Source: Burkholderiaceae bacterium
GTDB lineage: Bacteria > Pseudomonadota > Gammaproteobacteria > Burkholderiales > Burkholderiaceae_D
Assembly: GCA_031291325.1 (NCBI GenBank)
Contig: JARLJG010000002.1
Span: forward strand, 39,328 to 103,327
DNA length: 64,000 nt
Direction: 5' to 3'
Program-made: the position numbers and the translations under genes
Shown: positions 19,100 through 28,361 of the stretch, piece by piece
Layout: every line of letters starts with the position of its first letter
Numbering within the stretch: position 1 is the stretch's first letter
The notes under the pieces: generated by a model
Told to the model about the DNA's origin: nothing
What the model saw: the letters and a program-made list of their open reading frames with translations, nothing else
Databases searched by the model: none

Positions 19100-19387
19100 A
19101 TGACCATGCATGTGAATTTGTCGCCAGAAATGGAAGGTTTTATCAAACGCAAGGTTGCGAGTGGCTTTTACGGCAACGCCACCGAAGTAATCCGCGACGC
19201 GATCCGACGCATGCAAACCGAGGAAACCCGCCTTGCGGTTTGGCAATCGGCGATCAAGCTGGGCGACGACCAACTTGATCGTGGCGAGGGCATCCCCTAC
19301 ACCGCCGCAACCTTAACGGAAATTACCCAAAGCGCCATCGATGCGATGCACTCAGGCCAGCCAATGAACCCCGATGTCCTCCCGTAA
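19100..19387 (+). CDS. parD: ParD-type antitoxin
   Basis: A 95-residue type II antitoxin. The N terminus MTMHVNLSPEMEGFIKRKVAS and GNATEVIRDAIRRMQ are the ribbon-helix-helix DNA-binding region of the ParD/CopG family, and the acidic C-terminal half should wrap the toxin. The ATG at 19100 is chosen over the upstream ATG at 19073 because AAGGA lies 6 nt ahead and the family starts here. It overlaps parE by 14 bp, so the toxin is translationally coupled. The upstream operator (19044–19079) indicates autoregulation. Confidence 0.9.
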   Translation: MTMHVNLSPEMEGFIKRKVASGFYGNATEVIRDAIRRMQTEETRLAVWQSAIKLGDDQLDRGEGIPYTAATLTEITQSAIDAMHSGQPMNPDVLP

Positions 19388-19679
19388 GCCGCCGCAATTT
19401 ACACTCTCGCCGAAAGCGCGCCAGGATTTCATCGATATTCTTCGCTACACCGGCGAGAAGTGGGGTGAAAAGCAACTATTGATCTATCGCGACAAAATCA
19501 ACGATGCGTTGCAAGCAATCGGCGGCAACCCACGGCTCGGCCACCAACGCGACGACTTGCCATCAACCCACCATGTCTATCCGGTCGAGTCGCATGTAAT
19601 CGTGTATCGGTTGCGCGATGATCGCGTCGCAGTCGTGCGGATACTGCATCAGCGCATGAGTCTGGGAAAACACGTTTGA
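19374..19679 (+). CDS. parE: ParE-type toxin
   Basis: A 101-residue toxin of the RelE/ParE superfamily. The ParE pattern is visible: FTLSPKARQDFIDILRYTGEKWG, then GGNPRLGHQRDDL, and the C-terminal HVIVYRLRDDRVAVVRILHQRM strand region. ParE members inhibit DNA gyrase, though this has to be shown case by case. The start lies inside parD. Both genes keep full length and intact motifs, so the module appears functional. Confidence 0.9.
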   Translation: MSSRKPPQFTLSPKARQDFIDILRYTGEKWGEKQLLIYRDKINDALQAIGGNPRLGHQRDDLPSTHHVYPVESHVIVYRLRDDRVAVVRILHQRMSLGKHV

Positions 19680-19784
19680 CGGATATTACTCGCCATCAAA
19701 TGAAGCGTTAAATGAAAGTCGCTCGGCAACCATCGCGCTTATCCGCACTATGCGCTCTATCTGCTTCAACGCAACAACCACTCC

Positions 19785-20189
19785 CTAAAAATAATTCGCG
19801 CCAGGCGGTATCTGCGGGGGCTGCGGTTGGTATTGCGGCTGCGGCTGCGGTTCGTGCAGCAGCGCCCAAAACGTGTAGATACCCAGCAGCGTGCCGATCG
19901 GGATGTTGAGCAGGTGCAGCCCCGCAAGCACGAGCGTCACAGGTTTTGCCCACGATTTGCCGACATAGAGTCCCCAACCCGCGATGATGCCGGGCAGCCC
20001 CAGCAATGCCAGAAAACCCGATATGAACACCATGACCAGCCAGACAACGCCACCCGCCGCCGCGCTGCCCTGCGTCGCCACGAAACCGCCGGCTGCGGCC
20101 ATGACGATGAAAACGAACGCGGCGGCCGTCAGGCACAGCACGCCAGCGATGATATTCAGTATGGCGACAACCTGTATGTGTATTTTCAT
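19785..20189 (-). CDS. small multi-pass membrane protein with Pro/Gln tail
   Basis: A 134-residue protein with four hydrophobic stretches (VAILNIIAGVLCLTAAAFVFIV; VVWLVMVFISGFLALLGLPG; IIAGWGLYVG; PVTLVLAGLHLLNIPIG) and a C-terminal tail of alternating Pro and Gln (EPQPQPQYQPQPPQIPPG). The layout resembles uncharacterised integral membrane proteins of the DUF-type found in many Gram-negatives; I do not recognise a named family. It stands alone between parDE and a binding-protein gene. Confidence 0.6.
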   Translation of the reverse strand: MKIHIQVVAILNIIAGVLCLTAAAFVFIVMAAAGGFVATQGSAAAGGVVWLVMVFISGFLALLGLPGIIAGWGLYVGKSWAKPVTLVLAGLHLLNIPIGTLLGIYTFWALLHEPQPQPQYQPQPPQIPPGANYF

Positions 20190-20307
20190 GAATCGATTTT
20201 GTCGTTAACGGGATGGGCAATATTGCCAACAATGCAAATTAAACCCGATGGCTGACATTTTGTCCATCCCATATTCATGGGGGGCAGCACTTGTGAAAAG
20301 CATGGCT

Positions 20308-21111
20308 TCAATGCAATTCGCCGACGCCGTACTTTTCCATGATGGACTTCCATTCCGGGTCGTTCGGAAGCTTGGCGATGACGGCGTCGAGCGCGGCCTT
20401 CAAGTGCGGATTGTTGCGGCTTACCAGGACGCGGCGTTCGTAGCGGTTTACCGGTATCTTGGCAACGAAAATCTTGTCGTCCACTTTCATTTCTCTTTGC
20501 AGATAGGCAAGCGCCGAACGGGCGATGACAATAGTGTCCAGGCGATTCACAGTCAGCATCGTCAAACCGCTTTTTTCGTTGCCGGTGTCGACCCGCGCGA
20601 TGTCGCCGCTGGCGATCAAGTCGTCGAACATCGGGTATTGATAGCCCAGCACGATGCCGATGCTTTTACCCTTGAGCGACTGCGGCGCCGAATAGTCGAC
20701 CCTATGTTCGATGGGAGAGACGATCACGTCTTCATCGACAATGATCGGTTTGGTCCAGTTGTATTTCCTCATGCCGACATCGTCGAACCAGAGCGGTGAA
20801 ACCAGCAACACCGCGCCCCGAAATGTGCTGGATTTTATCGCCAGGTCGAGACGCTTGCGCGGCAGGTCGACCACGTCGATGGCTTCGCCCGGCATATGAC
20901 GCGCCAGATATTTGCCCAGATCGTAGACCAGGCCGCGCCTCTCGCCGACGACAAACGGCGGCACCGAATGATAGTTATACAACGGCACGGGCCGCTTGCC
21001 GTCGCTTTCCGGCGGCAGCGCAAGCGCGACGACAGGCAGCATCGAGCAGAGCAATAAAAGAAGGCTTTTCTGCAACAAGAGACGAATTCGCACAGTGTAC
21101 TCATTTAACAA
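20308..21111 (-). CDS. periplasmic substrate-binding protein, SBP_bac_3-like
   Basis: A protein of up to 267 residues with a hydrophobic N-terminal signal (LLLQKSLLLLLCSMLPVVALA) and a type 2 periplasmic-binding fold. PFVVGERRGLVYDLGKYLARHM corresponds to the ligand-lobe start, LKGKSIGIVLGYQYPMFDDL to the hinge and second lobe, and ALDAVIAKLPNDPEWKSIMEKYG to the C-terminal end typical of family 3. The TTG start at 21111 is uncertain; a GTG at 21093 is possible. No permease genes are adjacent, so it may be an orphan receptor. The ligand is unknown. Confidence 0.7.
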   Translation of the reverse strand: MLNEYTVRIRLLLQKSLLLLLCSMLPVVALALPPESDGKRPVPLYNYHSVPPFVVGERRGLVYDLGKYLARHMPGEAIDVVDLPRKRLDLAIKSSTFRGAVLLVSPLWFDDVGMRKYNWTKPIIVDEDVIVSPIEHRVDYSAPQSLKGKSIGIVLGYQYPMFDDLIASGDIARVDTGNEKSGLTMLTVNRLDTIVIARSALAYLQREMKVDDKIFVAKIPVNRYERRVLVSRNNPHLKAALDAVIAKLPNDPEWKSIMEKYGVGELH

Positions 21112-21181
21112 TCAACAGAGGCATGCTGCCACGGAAAAGGCACCCATGCAATATCGGCGCATTTCACGCCGGCGCAATACT

Positions 21182-22411
21182 TCAAGCGCCCGATCCGGCT
21201 CGTTCCTGCTCCGGTCGCAACGCGAGCAACGCGGCAATCGCGAGAAAAGCGAGGCCGCCGGCGACGAAGAAGGCGCTGGCGGGGTGCAGCAGCCACAACG
21301 CGCCCGCTATCAGCGATGCGGGCAGGTAGATGAGACCGGTCACGAAGTTATACACGCCGATGGCCGAGGCGCGCCGGTCCGGCTCGATATCGGCGATGAA
21401 CGCCTTGCTCTGCGCTTCGTCGATTGCATAGAACACGCCATACGCGGCAAACAACACGACGACTTGCCATTGCGCATCGGCGAACGCGAAGCCGATGCAC
21501 ATCAGCAGATAGATCAGGTAACTCAGCAGGATGATGCGCGCGCGCCCGATGCGGTCGCCCAGCCTGCCGACGAACGGCGCGACGGCGACGAACGCAATAT
21601 TGAACAAGGCGTACAGCAGCACGGTCTGCTTGATTGAAAAGCCGACGCTTTGCGCGCGCAACAACAAGAAGCCAAAGCTGAAATACGCCAGCGAGAAGAT
21701 GCCGGCGACGATCAAATAGCGCTTGAAGCCGGGACTCAAGGTCTTCCACGTGTCGATAATATTTTCCCGCCGCCGCTGCGTCGCCGGTTGGTCCTTGACC
21801 GAACCCAGCACGAGCACGCTGAGGATGGCAGGAACCAGCGCGATCCAGAACAGCAGGCGATACGTAGCCGCCGCATCGCCCAGCCACGACAGCAGGCCGT
21901 ATGCGATCAACGGGCCGAGGATCGCCCCGGTCTTGTCGAGCGCCTTGTGCACGCCGAACGAGTAGCCACGGTTTGCCTTGTCGGCCACCGCCGACAGCCA
22001 GGCGTCGCGCGGCGGGCCACGGAAGCCCTTGCCGAGCCGCTCGACCACACGGAAAGCGGCCAGACCGGCAACCGAGCTGGAAACCAGCAATATGACCTTG
22101 GCCAGCGTGGAGAATCCATATCCGGCCAGCGCGAAGACCTTGCGCCGGCCGCTGCGGTCCGACAGCCAGCCGGCCAGGTAATTGAGCGAACAGGCGGAAA
22201 AATCGGCAAAGCCCTCGACCAATCCGAGCACGGCTGCGGACGCGCCCGCAATCGTCGTGAAGAAAATCGCAAAGACCGAAAAAATCATCTCGGAACTGAG
22301 ATCGGTCAGCAAACTCACCAGGCCGAGCCGGATCACATCGGGATGCACTGCGCGCGGCCCGACTGCTGGCTCGGCCCGGTTTGGTTTTTCGATCTCGCGT
22401 TGTATCGTCAT
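21182..22411 (-). CDS. MFS transporter
   Basis: A 409-residue major facilitator with 12 predicted helices. The loop 2–3 signature is LAGWLSDRSGRRKVFALAGYG and helix 4 has FRVVERLGKGFRGPPRDAWL, a pattern seen in a subgroup of MFS exporters of unassigned substrate. The second repeat has GRLGDRIGRARIILLSYL. The start codon overlaps the stop of the slipin gene (ATGA), so the two are co-translated. Function is not predictable from sequence; association with a slipin suggests a membrane microdomain setting. Confidence 0.85.
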   Translation of the reverse strand: MTIQREIEKPNRAEPAVGPRAVHPDVIRLGLVSLLTDLSSEMIFSVFAIFFTTIAGASAAVLGLVEGFADFSACSLNYLAGWLSDRSGRRKVFALAGYGFSTLAKVILLVSSSVAGLAAFRVVERLGKGFRGPPRDAWLSAVADKANRGYSFGVHKALDKTGAILGPLIAYGLLSWLGDAAATYRLLFWIALVPAILSVLVLGSVKDQPATQRRRENIIDTWKTLSPGFKRYLIVAGIFSLAYFSFGFLLLRAQSVGFSIKQTVLLYALFNIAFVAVAPFVGRLGDRIGRARIILLSYLIYLLMCIGFAFADAQWQVVVLFAAYGVFYAIDEAQSKAFIADIEPDRRASAIGVYNFVTGLIYLPASLIAGALWLLHPASAFFVAGGLAFLAIAALLALRPEQERAGSGA

Positions 22412-23190
22412 TTTTCCTGAGGAGCCGCCGCCGGTGGTTTAAGCTGTCCGAGGAAGGAAATCAATTCCAATGGCAATGGGAAGACGATCGTGGTGTTCTT
22501 GTCGGCGCCGATCACGGTCAGGGTTTCCAGGTAGCGCAATTGAATCGCCTGCGGTTCTTGCGCCAGGATTCTGGCGGCTTCGAACAATTTTTCGGATGCC
22601 TGCAATTCGCCTTCCGCATGGATCACCTTGGCGCGCCGCTCGCGCTCGGCCTCGGCCTGGCGGGCGATGGCGCGGATCATCGATTCGGTCAGGTCGACTT
22701 GCTTGATCTCGACCGCAGCGACCTTGATGCCCCACGAGTCGGTCTGCGTCGCGAGCGAATCGCGGATCGCCTGATTGAGCTTTTCGCGTTCGGCCAGCAT
22801 GTCGTCCAGGCTGTGCTTGCCGAGCACCGAGCGCAGCATGGTCTGCGCCAACTGGCTGGTGGCGTTCAAGTAATTGACGACGTTGATGATCGCCTTCTGC
22901 GGATCGACGATGCTGAAATACACCACCGCGCTCACCTTCACCGACACGTTGTCGCGCGAGATCACGTCCTGGGTCGGCACTTCCAGCACCACGGTGCGCA
23001 AATCGACCCGCACCACTTGCTGGATCCACGGAATGATCAGCACCAGTCCCGGCCCCTTCACGCGCTGGAAGCGGCCGAGGGTGAAGACGACGCCGCGCTC
23101 GTACTCGCGGAAAATCCAGATCGCGGCGGAGAGAAAGACAAGGCCGGCGACGATGACAATCAAAAATAGAAAGCTGAATTCGGCAAACAT
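22408..23190 (-). CDS. slipin (stomatin/prohibitin-like SPFH protein)
   Basis: A 260-residue integral membrane scaffold protein. An N-terminal helix (FSFLFLIVIVAGLVFLSAAI) precedes the SPFH domain: REYERGVVFTLGRFQRVKGPG, VPTQDVISRDNVSVKVSAVV, YLNATSQLAQTMLRSVLG, then an EAERERRAKVIHAEGELQAS coiled coil and the late conserved block LRYLETLTVIG. The ATG at 23190 has GGAGGT 5 nt upstream; the longer frame is not supported. It lacks the NfeD partner usual for paralogous slipins. Instead it overlaps an MFS gene. Confidence 0.9.
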   Translation of the reverse strand: MFAEFSFLFLIVIVAGLVFLSAAIWIFREYERGVVFTLGRFQRVKGPGLVLIIPWIQQVVRVDLRTVVLEVPTQDVISRDNVSVKVSAVVYFSIVDPQKAIINVVNYLNATSQLAQTMLRSVLGKHSLDDMLAEREKLNQAIRDSLATQTDSWGIKVAAVEIKQVDLTESMIRAIARQAEAERERRAKVIHAEGELQASEKLFEAARILAQEPQAIQLRYLETLTVIGADKNTTIVFPLPLELISFLGQLKPPAAAPQEK

Positions 23191-23382
23191 GATGCACCTC
23201 CAAAGGCCATCCGTGCGAAAGCGACCGCGCATTGCCGGCTGTCAAGCGGCGCGCATGGTCTCCCTGCCGCCCGGCATCCGGGATCGACGTCTCCTCATAG
23301 TAGGCATTTTTTGTTGATATGTCCATGAGGCGATCTTGTGCGGCGTTATTGCCGCCATCGATGCCCTGCGCGCACGAGCGAA

Positions 23383-24306
23383 TCAAATCGATACGCTGCT
23401 GCCGCCCGCACTCCTGGCGCGCGCCAGCGCGGCGGCCGACGCGCCGATCAGGTCGCGTTCGTCCTGGCCGGGCGCAAGGCTGGCGACGCCGAAGGATGCC
23501 ATCAACGGCAGCGCTTCGCGCCGGTCGGCCACGATCGCGGTCTTTTTCATGCGCTCGCGCAAGCGCTGCGCCACCAGCGCGGCGTTCTCGGCGGCGGTGG
23601 CCGGCAACAATACCGCGAGCGCATTGTCACTATAGCGCGCCATGAAATCGGATGGCCGCAGCGCCGCGACGATGGCGCTGCAAGTCATGCCCCGCGCCTC
23701 TTCCACCGCTGCCGCGCCATACGATTGCGCGAAGCGATCGACGTAATCGAGGTGGATCATCAACATCGATAGCGGCGCATTGGCGCGCTGCGCCTGGCGC
23801 ACCAGATGCTCCAGATTTTGGTCGAACCAGGCGCGATCGCGCACGCCGTTGTCAAGGTCGGGGCCGAACAGAAACGGGTCCTCGGCGTGTGGGACGGCGG
23901 CAGCCTGGGACGCGCGCAACGCCAGCAGCTTGTGCGCGAAGCCGCTGGATTCGCCGATCAAGGCCATCAGCCCGGCAGCGTCGATCGCCAGCACCTCGGC
24001 GGCGCAAGTGGCGACGATGCGCAAGCCGCGCCGTTCGCCGCCCATCACCGAAAATTCGCCCACGCATTCGCCCGCAAGCGCTTCGCGTTCGCCGTCCGCA
24101 CCGGCCTGCGCGCTCGCCCGCAGCGCCCCGCGCAATACCGCATAGAGTTGCGCGTTGCCATCGACGATGGCCGGCAGCGAATCGCCCGCCTGCAGCCGCA
24201 GGACGGGGAAATCGGCCAGCAGCCTGTCCATCCCCGCGATATCGCGAAACAAATGAATATCGGCGCTGGCGTAGCCGGACGCGCCGAATACCCTATCGCT
24301 GCTCAT
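23383..24306 (-). CDS. cNMP-binding-like plus degenerate GGDEF protein
   Basis: A 307-residue protein. The first half (about 20–125) resembles a Crp-like cyclic nucleotide-binding domain (FPVLRLQAGDSLPAIVDG, LYAVLRGALR, AGECVGEFSVMGGERRGLRIVA). The second half (about 155–305) has the GGDEF-domain helix pattern, with DLDNGVRDRAWFDQNLEHLV and PLSMLMIHLDYVDRF. The signature is lost: where RYGGDEF is expected it reads ARYSDNALAVLLP. It therefore cannot make c-di-GMP and is probably a receptor or scaffold. The ATG at 24306 has a purine-rich AGGGGGG upstream. It has no DNA-binding domain. Confidence 0.75.
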   Translation of the reverse strand: MSSDRVFGASGYASADIHLFRDIAGMDRLLADFPVLRLQAGDSLPAIVDGNAQLYAVLRGALRASAQAGADGEREALAGECVGEFSVMGGERRGLRIVATCAAEVLAIDAAGLMALIGESSGFAHKLLALRASQAAAVPHAEDPFLFGPDLDNGVRDRAWFDQNLEHLVRQAQRANAPLSMLMIHLDYVDRFAQSYGAAAVEEARGMTCSAIVAALRPSDFMARYSDNALAVLLPATAAENAALVAQRLRERMKKTAIVADRREALPLMASFGVASLAPGQDERDLIGASAAALARARSAGGSSVSI

Positions 24307-24387
24307 CACCGCCCCCCTCCGCCTCCTGAATCGCAGGATCACGCCATCGGCACAAGAAAGCGCCGTTCTCGCCCGACCGTTCCGCTC

Positions 24388-24447
24388 TTGTGATTATTTT
24401 TTGTAATTGCTTTGTGATTACTATTTGTTATTATTTTTTTGTGACTG
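24388..24447 (+). promoter_or_regulatory. AT-rich tract with three TTGTGA repeats
   Basis: A sharp AT-rich island in GC-rich DNA, upstream of the repeat lipoprotein gene. TTGTGATTA occurs at 24388–24396 and 24412–24420, and TTGTGACTG at 24439–24447, spaced 24 and 27 bp apart, with T-runs between them. A reverse half-site (ATCACAT) is near 24476. The layout suggests a regulator landing site or an H-NS-type silencing target. Confidence 0.4.
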
Positions 24448-24655
24448 TTGCGCTGTCTATGCTGCCATATAAAAAATCACATCGCAACCAATTTAGCCGG
24501 CGGAAACGCGGGAGGACGCAAACCATTGCAGCGTCACCGGCGGCAACGGTAAGCAGCGGTAACACCCGCCAGTTCGCCGCTCCAGGAGTTATAATCTTCC
24601 GATTGATCCATCACATGGCAAATGACGGAATTTTCGTCTCGAGGGAACACTTCAA

Positions 24656-25279
24656 ATGAACAACGACAGCATTCGCATCAAACGGCCCATAGCTGGATTG
24701 GCTGGTTCCTCGCTGTGCGCGATGGCGATGTGCCTGCTGGCCGGTTGCGGCGGCGCGCTCGATGCGACCATCGGCGGCACCGTGTACGGCTTGTCCGGCG
24801 GCACCAGCGTAGAATTGCTCGACAATGGCAGCGATGCGCTGACGGTGAACACAAACGGTAGCTTCACCTTCGCCACCAAGGTGCAGGCGCCGAACCAATA
24901 TAACGTCACGGTTGGCACGCAGCCGACCGGCGAAACCTGCACGGTATCGAAGGGCAGCGGCTCGGTATCGCAAAACTCTGGAAACATCACCAACATCGCG
25001 GTAACCTGCTATGCAACGCCGACCGCAAACGAATATGTCTTTGGAACGGTGCTCGGCCTGGCATCGGGCGCTTCGGTGATCTTGCTCAACAACGGCTCCA
25101 ACACACTGACAGTCAGCACGAATGGCTCCTTCGTTTTTTCGGCTTCGTCAACCGTCGGCGCAGTCTATAACGTCACCGTCGGCACCAATCCAAGCGGGCA
25201 AACCTGCACGGTGACGAACGGCACCGGCGTCATACCGGCAAGCGGAACCATTACCGCTGTGGCTGTCAGTTGCAGTTGA
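24656..25279 (+). CDS. lipoprotein made of two tandem beta-rich repeats
   Basis: A 207-residue predicted lipoprotein: a signal sequence with lipobox LLAGC (Cys near residue 31), then two copies of an approximately 82-residue module. Each copy runs GTV(Y/L)GL..G.SV.LL(D/N)NGS..LTV.TNGSF.F, then YNVTVGT.P(S/T)G(Q/E)TCTV and ends with V(T/S)C. Paired cysteines in each module may form disulfides. Such modules are common in surface proteins of Burkholderiales, where they usually precede NHL or other C-terminal domains. Here nothing follows them. An AT-rich region precedes the gene. The ligand is unknown. Confidence 0.75.
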   Translation: MNNDSIRIKRPIAGLAGSSLCAMAMCLLAGCGGALDATIGGTVYGLSGGTSVELLDNGSDALTVNTNGSFTFATKVQAPNQYNVTVGTQPTGETCTVSKGSGSVSQNSGNITNIAVTCYATPTANEYVFGTVLGLASGASVILLNNGSNTLTVSTNGSFVFSASSTVGAVYNVTVGTNPSGQTCTVTNGTGVIPASGTITAVAVSCS

Positions 25280-25362
25280 TGCGAAAGCGTGCGGAGCAAT
25301 AGGCAATAGGCTTTGCGCGGGGCGACCATCCGCCCCGCCAATTGCCCGTTACCGCAAGGAAA

Positions 25363-25755
25363 TCAGTTCGCCTTGACCGCCAATACCGGGCAAGAAACGT
25401 TGAGCAACAAATCCTGGGCGACGCTACCCATGATGAGTTTGCCCACCGGCGATCGTTTCCGCAGGCCAATGATAAGCAGCGAAGCGTTCAGCGACTCGAC
25501 CAGCGCTTCGATTTCCGCGACGGCGCTTTCGCCGCGCACAAATTGCTTGAATTCCGCCTCGATGCCCGACTCGGCCAGCAATTTTTCGATCCGCTCGGCG
25601 TCGTAACCCAAGGCCACCGACGTATCTTCCTTGTTTCCGCCAGGGCCGGCATTGACCACTACCAAACGTTCGCCACGGCGCTTGGCAATTTCAAGACCTT
25701 TGTCCAACGCGGCCTGTCCCTCCGGGCGCGGTGCATAAGCTACGAGAATAGTCAT
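25363..25755 (-). CDS. universal stress protein (UspA family)
   Basis: A 130-residue single-domain Usp. MTILVAYAPRPEGQAALDKG begins the fold, and the ATP-binding-type signature is near the C terminus: IIGLRKRSPVGKLIMGSVAQDLL, close to the G2xG9G(S/T) pattern, followed by SCPVLAVK. AAGGAG lies 7 nt before the ATG. Usp proteins accumulate under starvation and stress; the specific role is unknown. Confidence 0.88.
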   Translation of the reverse strand: MTILVAYAPRPEGQAALDKGLEIAKRRGERLVVVNAGPGGNKEDTSVALGYDAERIEKLLAESGIEAEFKQFVRGESAVAEIEALVESLNASLLIIGLRKRSPVGKLIMGSVAQDLLLNVSCPVLAVKAN

Positions 25756-25865
25756 CGTTGTTCTCCTTTTTGTGGCCTAAGTGTAGATGAGATGGGTGGC
25801 GTTGTCCACATCGCGCCGGCGTATTGAAAACCGGCGTCAAGCGCAAGCATTCCAACCGCGTGTTT

Positions 25866-26114
25866 TCACTTGTCGCCCCAGCGCCACTCTGGCGGCTCGC
25901 CTTTGAGCCAGCATATCGCAACCAGGATGACAGTGGCGAGCGCACAGTAGGCAACAAATACGCCAGAGCCTCCGCTTGGCAGCAACATCACCGCACCCGC
26001 CAGGATCGACAAGCCAAAAACGACCACCACGACCCAACCTTGCCAGACCGTGGGCATGCCCCAGCCCCACCCGTAGCGTTTGGAGGGGAACCAATACGTC
26101 TTTTCATTTTTCAT
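25866..26114 (-). CDS. small two-TM membrane protein
   Basis: An 82-residue protein: an aromatic, basic N terminus (MKNEKTYWFPSKRYGWGWG), two hydrophobic helices (WQGWVVVVVFGLSILAGAVMLL; GVFVAYCALATVILVAICWL) and a conserved-looking end (KGEPPEWRWGDK). The start at 26114 is chosen because AGGA sits 6 nt upstream and the longer frame has an implausible N terminus. It belongs to a small family of uncharacterised proteins widespread in proteobacteria; function is unknown. Confidence 0.65.
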   Translation of the reverse strand: MKNEKTYWFPSKRYGWGWGMPTVWQGWVVVVVFGLSILAGAVMLLPSGGSGVFVAYCALATVILVAICWLKGEPPEWRWGDK

Positions 26115-26315
26115 CGGGAGTCCTTTCTCGCCTTGCTTGCAAGATGGCTTGATTATTCTATCCGATTTGCTGCGTGCGGAGCTGAATGGCGAGGAATGAC
26201 CAGCGCATTTTCCACTCACAAGATCGAAGCAACTATTTAAGCTGCATCCGATTTAGCGCCATTATTTCCTTGGGTCGAGAATATTTGGATATAGAGCCAA
26301 GGCGCAACGCCTCCT

Positions 26316-26565
26316 CTATTTGGGAAGCGAATACGTCTTGAACGCCCTCGCAATGCCGTCGAACAACGCGGAATCCTCGTTTTGATTTGCCTGTGTCGTG
26401 GTCAGCGTCAATTCGTAAAGTATGCCTCCGCGTTCGTCGCGGCGCTGTGCAATAACCCTGGTAACTATTTGACCTGCTTGCAAGGTCGCCTGCTCCGCCG
26501 GTTTCCCGCCGAGCGTGGCAACTTCACGCCTCACCGAATCGGCATGTTCGTTTTCCAGCCAGTGC
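26316..26565 (-). pseudogene. 3' remnant of a gene cut by a repeat element
   Basis: The reading frame from the repeat boundary to the stop gives about 83 residues (ENEHADSVRREVATLGGKPA; QAGQIVTRVIAQRRDERGG; DSALFDGIARAFKTYSLPK). Its only upstream extension reads through the palindromic element at 26566–26699, which encodes WADEALAQPT in this frame, as it does in the copy at 31013. No start codon with a ribosome binding site exists before the element. It is therefore probably the C-terminal end of a truncated gene. I do not recognise the family. Confidence 0.5.
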
Positions 26566-26699
26566 GTAGGTTGGGCTAAAGCTTCATCAGCCCAACATCT
26601 TCCGCGCGCGAGATCGCCGCAACAATTTGAGACACGTCCCATTTTTCACTTTTCTTCGAGCTGAAAATGTTGGGCTGGTAGAGCTTTAGCCCAACCTAC
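26566..26699. repeat. palindromic repeat element, GTAGGTTGGGC family
   Basis: Perfect 17-bp terminal inverted repeats GTAGGTTGGGCTAAAGC (26566–26582) and GCTTTAGCCCAACCTAC (26683–26699). Each end also folds on itself through GTTGGGCT and AGCCCAAC. The same family occurs at 31013–31163. Confidence 0.8.
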
Positions 26700-26764
26700 G
26701 GCCCTTTGGCAGGTACGCCTATGGCATGAACGCAATTTCGAGAAAATATGACGCTCTGCGCCAT

Positions 26765-26793
26765 AAAAAACGGCGCCCAAAGGCGCCGTTTTT
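26765..26793 (-). terminator. terminator downstream of the CoA transferase genes
   Basis: CGGCGCC (26771–26777) and GGCGCCG (26782–26788) form a tight stem with a 4-nt loop. T-runs flank it on both strands, so it can end transcription of scoAB and also work in the other direction. Confidence 0.85.
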
Positions 26794-26815
26794 CCATCAA
26801 ATCACCCTACAACAA

Positions 26816-27469
<654 letters not shown>

Positions 27470-27492
27470 GTTATTTCTCCGCGTTCTGTGCG

Positions 27493-28188
27493 TTATTTGC
27501 TGACGGTGCGCTGTTCGATGCGCTTTTCCGGATTGGGGTTGAGCACGATGCGGTGCACGTAGATGCTGGGGGTGTGCACTTGATCGGGGTCGAGCTCGCC
27601 GACTTCGACCAGCTTTTCCACTTCGACGATGGTGATGGCGCCGGCCATCGCGACGTTGGGGTTGAAGTTGCGCGCCGTCTTGCGGAAGATCAGGTTGCCG
27701 GCCTTGTCGGCGATGTAGGCTTTGACCAGCGAGACATCGGCCACCAGCGAGCGTTCCATCACGTATTCGTGGCCGTCGAAGTCGCGCACTTCCTTGCCGT
27801 CGGCGACGATGGTGCCGACGCCGGTGCGGGTGAAGAAGGCGGGGATGCCGGCGCCGCCGGCGCGCAGCTTCTCGGCCAGCGTGCCTTGCGGGGTGAATTC
27901 GAGTTCGAGTTCGCCGGCCAGGTATTGGCGCTCGAATTCCTTGTTTTCGCCGACGTAGGAGGAGATCATTTTCTTGATCTGCCGGGTGGCCAGCAATTGG
28001 CCGAGGCCGAAACCGTCGACGCCGGCGTTATTCGAGATGGCGGTGAGATTTTTCACGCCGCTGTCGCGCAATGCGGCGATCAGCGCTTCGGGGATGCCGC
28101 ACAAGCCGAACCCGCCGACGGCGATGGTTTGGCCATCCTTGACCACGCCTGCGAGCGCGGATGCGGCGTCTGGATATACTTTCTTCAT
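27493..28188 (-). CDS. scoA: 3-oxoacid CoA-transferase subunit A
   Basis: A 231-residue subunit A. The CoA-transferase I signature is visible: [20 protein letters not shown] near the N terminus and [19 protein letters not shown], then [20 protein letters not shown] lies 5 nt before the ATG. Length and motifs are normal for the SCOT A subunit. It is first in the scoAB operon. Confidence 0.93.
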   Translation of the reverse strand: MKKVYPDAASALAGVVKDGQTIAVGGFGLCGIPEALIAALRDSGVKNLTAISNNAGVDGFGLGQLLATRQIKKMISSYVGENKEFERQYLAGELELEFTPQGTLAEKLRAGGAGIPAFFTRTGVGTIVADGKEVRDFDGHEYVMERSLVADVSLVKAYIADKAGNLIFRKTARNFNPNVAMAGAITIVEVEKLVEVGELDPDQVHTPSIYVHRIVLNPNPEKRIEQRTVSK

Positions 28189-28361
28189 ACCGACCCTCTT
28201 TTATCAAATTATCCGGTTGTGTTCTTTCAATTCATCACAGCATAAGGCGCGCGGGTTTGCCGCGCAATACCGTACAACTACCTACCTTGCCATGCGCATT
28301 GCTGCAATTTCAAGCTTGCAATAGTGCTTCCGATAAATACCTTGCGTGCCGTGTGCTTTCT

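Noticed and set aside
26316..26642. 108-codon gene from the frame that crosses the palindromic element
   Set aside because: The first 25 codons come from the repeat itself; treated as a truncated gene remnant instead.
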